From positions 1-18,121 of the forward strand of contig JAEWSK010000249.1 of the NCBI GenBank assembly GCA_023398345.1: a stretch of 18,121 nucleotides of DNA, read 5' to 3'. Positions 1 through 8,803 of the stretch are shown here, in pieces (position 1 is the first letter of the stretch; every line of letters starts with the position of its first letter). This DNA is from Armatimonadota bacterium (GTDB lineage: Bacteria; Armatimonadota; UBA5829). The position numbers were made by a program, and so were the translations under genes. The notes under the pieces are model-generated. The model saw only the letters and a list, made by a program, of their open reading frames with translations, was not told the DNA's origin and did no database searches.

Positions 1-657
<657 letters not shown>

Positions 658-658
658 C

Positions 659-3600
659 ATGGCTGATGCGAGTACTTTCGATAAAATACGCATAGGGATC
701 GCTTCTCCTGACGAGATACGTTCCTGGTCTTGCGGCGAGGTCAAAAAGCCTGAGACTATTAACTATAGAACATTCAAGCCTGAGCGAGACGGCCTGTTCT
801 GCGAGCGCATTTTTGGCCCTGTAAAGGACTGGGAGTGCCACTGCGGGAGATATAAGAAGGTCAAGTTTAAGGGCATAGTGTGCGACAGGTGTGGAGTCGA
901 GGTCACTCGATCCAAAGTCCGCCGCGAGAGAATGGGACACATAGAGCTTGCGGCTCCAGTGTCACACATTTGGTATCTCAAGGGCGTTCCAAGTCCTATG
1001 AGCATGCTTCTTAATATGTCGCCGAGGCCGCTAGAGAGAGTTCTATACTTCGCGTCCTATATAGTGATATATATTGATCGTCCCAAGATCAATGAGCATA
1101 TCGAGGAGATACGCACCGCTGTTGCGGCTGCGGCCGAAGATGTGGTCACGCAGCGCGACGCAAATATTGCAACGCTGCGCAAGGATGCATCAAAAGAAGA
1201 GATAGAAAATCCGGATTGGGACGAAAAGAAGCGCAAGGATCATGAGAAGAAGCTCAATGAGCGCATCAAGCAGGAAGAGCGTGATTCAGTAGATCACGTG
1301 GACGAACTTCATGCGACCCTAAAACTGCTTGAGACCGTTCAAAAATACGAACTCGTTACTGAAGATCAGTATCGAGCAATAGAGCGGCTGCTTGAGGCGC
1401 TGTCGGATCGATTGGACATCGATTTGCGCAATTGCTTCCGTGCTGGTCTGGGCGGCTCTGCAATTAAAGAACTGCTTTCCGAAGTCGACATTGAAAAACT
1501 CGCTCGCGAGCTTCGCAAGGAGATTTCACAGACAACCGGACCAAAGCGTGCTCGTGCAATCAAGCGTCTTGAAGTTGCCGAAGCGTTTATCGTTTCAAAG
1601 AGCAGACCGGAGTGGATGATTCTCGATTGCATTCCGGTTATATCACCGGAATTGCGCCCGATGGTTCAGCTCGATGGTGGTCGGTTCGCTACGTCGGACT
1701 TAAATGACCTCTATCGAAGGATCATCAATCGCAACAATCGACTAAAGAAAATCACTGAGATTCGCGCACCGGAATCAATCATAAACCACGAAAAGCGGCT
1801 GTTGCAGGAGGCCGTTGACGCGCTCATCGACAATGGCAGGCGCACGCGACCTGTCGTTGGCTCGAACAATAGGCCGCTCAAGAGCCTTTCAGATATGCTC
1901 AAGGGCAAGGAAGGCCGGTTCCGAAAGAACCTGCTCGGCAAGCGCGTAGACTACTCCGGTAGATCGGTTATCGTTGTCGGCCCGAGTCTAAAGCTCCATC
2001 AGTGCGGCCTGCCGCGAGCGATGGCGTTGGAACTCTTCAAGCCATTTGTTATGAAAACGCTTGTAGAGAAGAAATATACGTCCAACATCAAGACCGCAAA
2101 GCGTATGATCGACAGAATGAAGCCCGAAGTTTGGGATGCACTCGAAGAGGTCATACGCGAGCATCCGGTCATGCTCAACCGTGCGCCTACTCTGCACAGA
2201 CTTGGCATTCAGGCGTTTGAGCCGATTTTAGTCGACGGCAAGGCTATCCAGCTTCATCCTTTGGTCTGCCATGCGTTTAACGCGGACTTCGATGGTGACC
2301 AGATGGCTGTTCACGTGCCGCTGTCAGGTTCGGCGCAGGCGGAAGCTCGTATTTTGATGCTTTCGACTCACAATCTCTTCTCACCGGCAGACGGTCGTCC
2401 GGTAGTTGCGCCGATCCAGGACATTGTCTTGGGCGCGTTCTACATGACAATGAAGAAGGATGTGCCCGAGGGTTTCACTCCAAAGGTGTTTGGTAGCGCC
2501 GAAGAGGCGATCACAATATATTCCAACCCTATGGAGAAATCCGATATTCATGAGCCTATTCGAGTGCGCCTTCCAAAGTCGGCTGACTCGGATGAACTTG
2601 AGATGCGTGAGATCACGGTGGGGCGGCTGCTGTTCAACAACATTCTCCCTCCGAATATGCGCTATCTTGACAAGCCTATCGACAAAAAAACTATGTCTTG
2701 GCTTGTCACAGAGTGCTATGCGAAGAACGGCCATGAGCGAACAGTACAACTGCTCGACGATCTAAAGGCGATTGGCTTCCGCTATGCGACATCAGCGGGT
2801 ATGACAATTTCAATGACCGACATGGATATTCCGTCCAAGCGCGATGAGATTGTCGAACATACTCAGGATGAAGTCGCCAAAAAGAATCGTGCTTATGCGA
2901 GAGGTCTGATTACTCAGTCAGAACGAAAACAGCAGGTGCTGGAGTTGTGGACTCGCGCAGCCGAGGATGTAGCGGATTCGCTGCTTACCGGACTGGACTT
3001 GTTCAACCCGATTTCGATTATCACGACTTCGGGCGCGAGAGGAAGCACTCGACAGATCACTCAGCTTGCAGGTATGCGCGGTCTTATGAGTGACCCATTC
3101 GGCAATCTTATTGAAGACCTACCTATCAAGTCGAACTTCCACGAGGGCATTTCGGTTCTCGAATACTTTATATCGACTCACGGCGCAAGAAAGGGTCTCG
3201 CAGATACCGCTTTGCGAACAGCAGACGCAGGTTATCTTACAAGAAGACTTGTTGATGTTGCCCAGGACGTTATCGTTCGAGGCGCGGATTGTGGAACAGC
3301 AAACGGCGTCTATGTGTCGATGATTGAAGAAGGCGGCGACGTAATCGAGACAGTGGCCGACCGCATCAGAGGACGAACATCTCTGGAAGATATTTTCTTG
3401 CCGGGTCAAGATGAGCCGATTGTTCGAGCAGGTGAGTTGATAACGGTCGAAATTGCCAATACGATCGATAAGGCCGGAATTAAGAGAGTTGGTTTGCGTT
3501 CGCCACTGACTTGCGAACTCCGCCAGGGCATTTGCGCAAAGTGTTATGGCAATGACATGGCGATGGGTAGGCCGATCGAATCCGGAACCGCCGTAGGCAT

Positions 3601-5004
3601 TATCGCGGCGCAGTCCATCGGTGAACCAGGCACGCAGCTTACGATGAGAACGTTCCACACCGGAGGCGTCGCGGGCAAATACCTTACTGGTGTCGCTGAG
3701 GTCAAGAAAAAGAAGCAGGAATCCCTGCGCGACCTCCACGATGACATCCGACGTGGTTTGGTTTCGTTTGAAGACGGCGCTGAAGGAATGGAGCGCGAGC
3801 GTGTCCGAGCCGTCCAGGCAGTGCTCAAAGTGTTGGAAGATCAGGTAAGCGGTCTGTTGAGGGTAGTCGAGCTTTTCGAGGCCCGAAAGCCAAAGGGACA
3901 GGCAATTATTACCGAGGTCGCCGGCACTGTTACCGACATTGAGACCCGCGGTCTAAAGCGCGTGGTCATTCATACTGAAATGCCGACTTACGATACGTCG
4001 ATGCTTTCGGGTGAAATCACAGTTGATGATGTGATTAATCCCAAAAATGGCGAGACGATTGTTGAGTCCGGCACTGAGCTTACCGAAAAACTCGCTCGTA
4101 AGATCAAAGATGCGGGTGTTGAGATAGTTAAGCTCCGCAAGACTCACTTGGTTCCTTACCGAGGCAATCTCGAAGTTACAGTCGGCCAGGAAGTTCAGGC
4201 GGGTGACCGTTTGACTGAAGGCCGCTCGATCCGCATAAGGTGCTTGAGCTGCAGGGTGTCAGAGGCGTTATGGAGTATCTCGTCCGAGAAATCCAGAGCG
4301 TATATAAGTCTCAGGGTGTTGATATTAACGATAAGCACGTTGAGATTATTGTCCGACAGATGCTCAGAAAGCGTAAAGTTCTGGAATCTGGCGATGCTCG
4401 ATTCCTTCCGGGTCAGATTGTAGATAAGTTCGCATTTGAAGACGAGAACAGCCGGGTTCGCGAACTTGGTGGAACTGAAGCGACGGCCGAATGGGTGCTC
4501 TTGGGTATCACCGAGGCGTCTCTTGCGACCGACAGCTTCTTGAGTGCTGCATCATTCCAGAAGACCACCAGGGTGCTAACCGATGCCGCCGTCAAGGGCA
4601 AGCGGGACAATCTGGTCGGGCTTAAAGAGAATGTTATCATCGGTCGGCTCATACCGGCGGGGACCGGGCTTCCGAGGTATCGGCAGCTTGAGGTCACCGA
4701 TCCCGATGGTGAGATTATCACCACAGCCCGCGAGATCTTCCGTCCGACGTATAACGAGGAAGACGACGCCGAGAATCTGCTTGCATCTGATATCGATATT
4801 GACGATATTTTGCCTGAAGGCGATGTTGCAGATGACTCTGTCGAGTCTGATGTTGATCTCGAAGATAGCGATATCATCAAGCATCTGGACGCTGCTCTAG
4901 GCGACGATGATGAGCTGGAATCTGATGAAGTTGAACTCGACTCAGATGATTCGATATCGGACAGCGATGTTTTGTCCGTTGATGACTCCGAAGAGATCGA
5001 ATAG
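659..5004 (+). CDS. rpoC: DNA-directed RNA polymerase subunit beta' (apparent frameshift near 4222-4225)
   Basis: Catalytic beta' subunit of RNA polymerase. Allowing for one missing base it is about 1448 residues. Visible landmarks are the N-terminal zinc site (C60, C62, C75, C78), the charged insertion at about 137-215, the catalytic NADFDGDQM at 541-549 (Mg-binding D543, D545, D547), the bridge-helix region around [20 protein letters not shown], and the second zinc site (C878, C952, C959, C962). The trigger loop [14 protein letters not shown] has its histidine at H1000. About 53 extra charged residues follow it, before [12 protein letters not shown]. The first frame is homologous up to DRLTEG (4222). 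Homology resumes in the -1 frame from 4225 with [12 protein letters not shown] and runs to 5004. The first frame otherwise ends at 4423 in unrelated residues. The last 83 residues (from 4753) contain 38 Asp or Glu. The gene is essential, so a sequencing error is the likeliest cause of the break; a genuine split or recoding is less likely. Confidence 0.96.
4220..4228 (+). other. Putative one-base deletion in rpoC
   Basis: The reading frame of rpoC changes here. Before the site the protein reads GDRLTEG; after it, one base back, LDPHKVLEL. Other RpoC proteins read approximately LTEGSxxPxxxL across this point, so a single extra C (GGCCCGCTC in place of GGCCGCTC) would restore an uninterrupted protein reading EGPLDPHK. 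No canonical X-XXY-YYZ slippery heptamer is visible. A shortened C run is a common type of sequencing or assembly error. Confidence 0.85.
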
Positions 5005-5023
5005 TTCGTAAAATGATAAATAC

Positions 5024-5069
5024 AAGCCGGTTGCCTCGACACTTTCGTTGCCGTGGCAACCGGCTTTTT
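5024..5069 (+). terminator. Intrinsic terminator of the rpoBC operon
   Basis: There is a perfect 12-bp inverted repeat, AAGCCGGTTGCC at 5024-5035 and GGCAACCGGCTT at 5055-5066, around a 19-nt loop, with a T tract running to 5069. It lies 19 nt after the rpoC stop. It also sits 3' of the convergent BON gene, so it may serve both strands, although the T tract is good only on the plus strand. Confidence 0.92.
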
Positions 5070-5086
5070 GTTTATTTGCCCGGTGA

Positions 5087-5653
5087 TTAGTTGGGCCCGT
5101 ATACGCTTATATTGTTATATACCGCTGTCACTCCAGGCACTGACGATGCAACTCCTGTTGCTGCTTCCCTTGCGACATCGCTGCTGACAGTTCCTGTGAG
5201 TTCAACGACGCCGTCTGATGCGCGCACGCTCACTTTTTTTGCGTCAATTGCCGACTTGTTCAACGCATGTCTTACTTCGCCTATCAATATGAGGTCGTCG
5301 GCAGTCTTTGGATCTATCGTAATGCAATTTTGCACATCGATAACGCCTCGCACGCTCCAAGCAAAGAGATTTGCAAGATCGCGCATGCCCGATGTTTGCA
5401 CCATTCCCCATAGCCTAACTACGCCATTTTGCACGCTGACCATCACCGGATAGCTCTTTGAGGCTATTGATCCCGACAGCCTCGATATTATCTGATCTCG
5501 TATCACTTTGTCCGAGTTTATTGGGCACGCGGGCATCGCGTAACCGCCCACTGGGCATGACTGCGCGCCCACAGTGATTGCACTGCACAATATGTAAACG
5601 ACTGTCGCCGCCAGTGTTGTCCATTTTGCTAAAATCACTTTATGCTGCAACAT
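5087..5653 (-). CDS. Exported protein with two BON domains
   Basis: A 188-residue protein. The N-terminus is a typical Sec signal peptide: K5 and K10, a hydrophobic stretch at about 12-28, and a likely cleavage after VGA (residue 30). Two BON-type units follow, at about 48-114 and 122-186. Each has an alpha-beta pattern ending in a conserved strand-turn: QNGVVRLWGMVQTSG with GVIDVQN in the first, SDGVVELTGTVSSD with PGVTAVYNNISV in the second. BON domains occur in OsmY- and Kbp-type periplasmic and surface proteins and are thought to bind phospholipid membranes or other ligands. The start ATG follows a strong GGAGG ribosome-binding site (5658-5664 on the complement). The gene is a single cistron convergent with rpoC and divergent from folK. 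An envelope-stability role is inferred from the family; the ligand is unknown. The domain call is good. Confidence 0.85.
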   Translation of the reverse strand: MLQHKVILAKWTTLAATVVYILCSAITVGAQSCPVGGYAMPACPINSDKVIRDQIISRLSGSIASKSYPVMVSVQNGVVRLWGMVQTSGMRDLANLFAWSVRGVIDVQNCITIDPKTADDLILIGEVRHALNKSAIDAKKVSVRASDGVVELTGTVSSDVAREAATGVASSVPGVTAVYNNISVYGPN

Positions 5654-5825
5654 ATTACCCCTCCGATGCGCCTACATTGTGAGTGTACCCACTGCGGACA
5701 AGATGGCGCGTCCGGGTGCAAGCCAGATATTTTGCGGCAGCGTATATTATGCGAGTCTGAGGGTAAAAAATAAGCAAACTGACATACTCAGTGTGCTGGC
5801 ACGAGACGACTGCTTTTGTTATATC

Positions 5826-5834
5826 TGCTATAAT
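5826..5834 (+). promoter_or_regulatory. Extended -10 promoter of the folK operon, probably leaderless
   Basis: TGCTATAAT is a perfect extended -10 element (TGnTATAAT). No convincing -35 is seen at the right distance, which extended -10 promoters tolerate. A start 7-8 nt downstream would fall at about 5841-5843, only 2-4 nt before the folK ATG at 5845. No Shine-Dalgarno sequence precedes that ATG. Confidence 0.65.
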
Positions 5835-5844
5835 TGTGCACGAT

Positions 5845-6342
5845 ATGAAGCGAGTTGCTTATTTGGGCTTGGGGGCAAATATCGGCGACAGAGAGTCGAA
5901 TCTGCGCACTGCAATTAAGATGCTCATCGATTGCGGTTGTGAGCTGTTTGCCGTTTCGTCTTTATATCAGACAAGGCCGGTCGGTCTTATAGACCAGCCG
6001 GATTTTCTCAATGCCGTCGTTGGAGTAATGATAAATCTCGATCCCCATGCACTGTTGGCGACATGCAAAAAAATTGAGTCGAAACTGGGCCGTAAGAGAA
6101 CAACTCACTGGGGTCCGAGAGTCATAGATATAGACATACTGCTTTATAATGGCGTTGTTATAGATGACGCCGAGCTTGTCATTCCGCATCCGCAGATGCT
6201 GGACAGGGCGTTCGTGCTGGTTCCGCTGGCGGAAATTGCGCCGGATATTGAAATCGCATCGGGCATTACGGCATGTAATGCGCTTTTGAGTGTTGATTCA
6301 AGCGGGGTGGAGTTGTTTCGATCTTCGCCTTGGAGTGATTGA
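5845..6342 (+). CDS. folK: 2-amino-4-hydroxy-6-hydroxymethyldihydropteridine pyrophosphokinase
   Basis: FolK (HPPK) transfers pyrophosphate from ATP to 6-hydroxymethyl-7,8-dihydropterin in folate synthesis and is cytosolic. The 165-residue length is usual for the family. Visible features are the N-terminal AYLGLGANIGDRESNL, the Q52-PDFLNAV segment, and the HPPK signature HWGPRVIDIDILL at about 88-100, with the magnesium-binding D95 and D97; IPHPQMLDRAFVLVPLAEI comes after. The ATG at 5845 is preferred over an in-frame GTG at 5791. The conserved domain begins right after this ATG, and the extra 18 residues would be translated across the promoter. It is the first gene of a packed operon, and its TGA overlaps the next ATG (TGATG). 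No folP or folB is next to it; instead, membrane genes and then panB and panC follow. Confidence 0.95.
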   Translation: MKRVAYLGLGANIGDRESNLRTAIKMLIDCGCELFAVSSLYQTRPVGLIDQPDFLNAVVGVMINLDPHALLATCKKIESKLGRKRTTHWGPRVIDIDILLYNGVVIDDAELVIPHPQMLDRAFVLVPLAEIAPDIEIASGITACNALLSVDSSGVELFRSSPWSD

Positions 6343-7595
6343 TGGGGCTGTTTAGATATGAGGTCGTAGATAAGTCGGGCAAGGTGCTTCATGGGTCAAT
6401 GGATGCTGCTGACGACCGCCAGGTAGCCGATAAACTGACGGCAATGGGGTATTGCGTGCGTGCAGTTTATTCGGCCAAGCAATCTGCTGTCCATCAGCCA
6501 AGTCCCAAGCGCCAGCCGTCTCAAACTGCAACTCCAACTGCCGCGCCTGCTGCAAAAGTTCCCGTCTGCGTGCGTTCGGTTGTGCCGCCAATGCAACTTG
6601 CAATCTTCTTTCGCCAACTATCGACTCTCGTAAAATCCGGTATTCCATTGCACCAATCGTTTGTCGACATGGCGGCGTTTACGCGTGAAAGGCATTTGGC
6701 GGTGGCAATGCCTCATATGCAGGCTGCAGTTCAAAGTGGGCAAAAGATATCCGGCGCGATGGCAGCGTATCCGGGCGTGTTTCCCGTTTGGACGACTGCT
6801 TCCGTGTGGGCGGGGGAACTGGCTGGAAAACTCGATATTGTTTTGGAGGAAATCGCCGTCGAATTGGAAAAAGAGTCCTCCGATTATAGATACGGCGCGT
6901 TTTGGTGGTTTATTACCAAGCTGACAATCGTATCTTGTGTGATAATATTCCCGCTTTGCAACATAAGCAACTGGCTTACAAAATCCAACACTACGATACC
7001 TGAGATGGTTGCCAATGTAAGCTCGGTAACACTAAAGATGACGCCTTTGGCTGTGGCAATCGCGGCAATCTTTGTCGGGTGGACATCAATTAAGCGAGTG
7101 CCGTCGGTTAGAGTGCTGCTGGACGCCATTCTTTTGCATGTGCCAATATGGGGAAAGCTTCACAAAGACCGGTCGTTGGCGAAGTTTTTGCATATTCTCG
7201 ATTTGCTTTATTCGGCTGGCATAAGTCCAGCCACGGCATGGGATGCGGCAAGCCTTACAGTGAAAAACAATGAAATTGCTCGAAAACTAAATCGAGCGCG
7301 GGTTCATCTGCCTGGTGCCGAGCGCGCCGCCGATTTATTGCAATTATCGGGCGTATTTGAAATGGATGACGTTGGCATGGCGCAGGTCGGCGAGAAGTCG
7401 GGCCGACTGCCCGAAGCGCTTGGCCAAATGGCGCAGGTGTATTTTGAGCGCGCGGATCACCAACGGTCGATTGGCCGCGCGGTTTCTGTCAGTTCGTTTA
7501 TCACCAGCCAAATCATTGTCAGCGGCATCGCGACTATTATCATTGCCTACACATACTTTTATAAACTGCCAAAGGTGTTCGGCCTGGACTTTTAA
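6342..7595 (+). CDS. PilC/GspF-family inner-membrane protein, divergent copy
   Basis: A 417-residue member of the type II secretion system F / type IV pilus PilC family. These are polytopic inner-membrane platform proteins that couple the assembly ATPase to pilin addition. A small N-terminal beta-rich domain (1-43, FRYEVVDKSGKVLHGSMDAA) is followed by a Pro/Ala/Gln-rich linker (about 46-80). Two T2SSF repeats follow, at about 86-205 and 278-400, each with a GE-x-(S/A)G-x-L motif: AGELAGKL near 157-164 and VGEKSGRL near 349-356. Predicted membrane segments lie at about 190-208, 232-248 and 382-404. The ATG at 6342 overlaps the folK stop and has GGAGTG upstream; a TTG at 6339 is possible but less likely. 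The gene pairs with a second family member 2 nt downstream. No assembly ATPase, prepilin peptidase or pilin is visible nearby, so its partners must be elsewhere. Confidence 0.88.
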   Translation: MGLFRYEVVDKSGKVLHGSMDAADDRQVADKLTAMGYCVRAVYSAKQSAVHQPSPKRQPSQTATPTAAPAAKVPVCVRSVVPPMQLAIFFRQLSTLVKSGIPLHQSFVDMAAFTRERHLAVAMPHMQAAVQSGQKISGAMAAYPGVFPVWTTASVWAGELAGKLDIVLEEIAVELEKESSDYRYGAFWWFITKLTIVSCVIIFPLCNISNWLTKSNTTIPEMVANVSSVTLKMTPLAVAIAAIFVGWTSIKRVPSVRVLLDAILLHVPIWGKLHKDRSLAKFLHILDLLYSAGISPATAWDAASLTVKNNEIARKLNRARVHLPGAERAADLLQLSGVFEMDDVGMAQVGEKSGRLPEALGQMAQVYFERADHQRSIGRAVSVSSFITSQIIVSGIATIIIAYTYFYKLPKVFGLDF

Positions 7596-7597
7596 TT

Positions 7598-8803
7598 ATG
7601 CCAATATACGACTATCGAGCAAAAGACAAAGCCGGAAATACAATCACAGGAACTCTCACAGCGGATGACGAGCATGCGGCGGCGGATATGATCCGCGAAC
7701 TCGGACACTTGCCTATGGAGATTCGCAAAGCCCATGTTGTTGCCAAAACTCAGAAAAATGACAAAGAAGGCAGTGCGTTTGCGCGTTATATAATCTATCC
7801 ATTATGGACGGGCGTGAATATTAAAATGCTGGCGCTGTTTTATCGCCAGCTTGCCACAATGCTTAACGCCGGTATGTCTCTTTCGGAGTCTTTGCGAAGT
7901 CAAGAGAACCGGGCGCGAGGTCGTTTTAGAGTTATTCTTGCCGAGATGCGCGAAAACGTCTCAAGCGGTGGTCGCCTATCAGAGACAATGGTTCGCTATC
8001 CGAATGTATTTAGCAGTCTGCAGATTGCACTTGTTCGCGCGGGGGAGAGTGGGGGATTGATCGAGCGCATGATCGATCGAATCGCGATATACCTCGAGTA
8101 TGAACTTAAAGTGCGCTCATTGGTCGTGAAAGCTATGATCTACCCGTCAGTCATATTGGTGTTTGCCGGGCTGATGTACGTATGCTTGCCTAATGTCAGT
8201 GTTCTTATGAACGCAGGCTTCAAGCCGTTTATTGCTATAGTCGGGCCTACTTTGCTGCATGTAATAATTGGGGTAGTCGCCGTTTTTGTCGTTTTTAGGC
8301 TTGTATTTCAGTTTTACGCACCACGGTTCATTTGGGACTGCTTTAAGGTCAATATTCCATTAGTCGGCGGCAATGCTCGTAAAATCGCCATGTCGCGCTT
8401 TAGCAGGGCCTTGGCTGTTCTATATGCGTCCGGGATGTCCTTGGTAGAGAGCGTCAGCATTGCAGCCGATGCGTCCGGCAATTTGTTTGTGGGCCGCGCA
8501 GTCAAGTATGCCGTTCCGACTATACAGTCCGGCCAAGGGCTTACTGAATCACTTGCGCGCACCAAAGTTGTATCGCCTGTTGTGTTGGATATGCTAACTG
8601 TCGGCGAACGCTCCGGCAGCATAGATGCTGTTCTTGAAAAAGTTGCGGACTACATGGATGACGAGGTGGATGCTGCCATACACAAGATTAGCATCGCCTT
8701 ATTTGTGACGAGTATACTAGTTGCGGCAGTGATCGTGTGTTATATAGCCGCCAACTTCTATTTAGGTTACTTTGGTAAAATGCTGGAGTCTGTCAACAAA
8801 TGA
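7598..8803 (+). CDS. PilC/GspF-family inner-membrane protein, canonical copy
   Basis: A 401-residue PilC/GspF homologue and the more typical of the tandem pair. The N-terminal domain reads YDYRAKDKAGNTITGTL. The two T2SSF repeats lie at about 76-200 (LALFYRQLATMLNAGMSLSE, with RAGESGGL at 147-154) and 264-390 (SRFSRALAVLYASGMSLVES, with VGERSGSI at 335-342). Three membrane segments are predicted at about 181-201, 213-235 and 366-388, as expected for the family. Only 2 nt separate its ATG from the preceding stop, and its own stop overlaps the next ATG (ATGA), so translation is probably coupled throughout. The likely role is the inner-membrane platform of a type IV pilus or type II-like secretion machine. 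Which machine cannot be told from this window. The two copies differ strongly in their linkers and second membrane segments, suggesting an old duplication and perhaps a heteromeric platform. Confidence 0.92.
   Translation: MPIYDYRAKDKAGNTITGTLTADDEHAAADMIRELGHLPMEIRKAHVVAKTQKNDKEGSAFARYIIYPLWTGVNIKMLALFYRQLATMLNAGMSLSESLRSQENRARGRFRVILAEMRENVSSGGRLSETMVRYPNVFSSLQIALVRAGESGGLIERMIDRIAIYLEYELKVRSLVVKAMIYPSVILVFAGLMYVCLPNVSVLMNAGFKPFIAIVGPTLLHVIIGVVAVFVVFRLVFQFYAPRFIWDCFKVNIPLVGGNARKIAMSRFSRALAVLYASGMSLVESVSIAADASGNLFVGRAVKYAVPTIQSGQGLTESLARTKVVSPVVLDMLTVGERSGSIDAVLEKVADYMDDEVDAAIHKISIALFVTSILVAAVIVCYIAANFYLGYFGKMLESVNK

Noticed and set aside
4240..5004. A separate gene encoding the C-terminal piece of beta' starting at GTG 4240
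   Set aside because: It has no ribosome-binding site, homology begins before the GTG (LDPHK at 4225), and one added base rejoins it with rpoC.
4413..5042. A serine-rich long open frame on the minus strand opposite the end of rpoC
   Set aside because: It is the mirror of the Asp/Glu-rich tail codons, has no ribosome-binding site, and runs across the terminator.
5791..5844. An upstream GTG start for folK
   Set aside because: The extra 18 residues are not part of the family, and the extended -10 promoter lies inside them.
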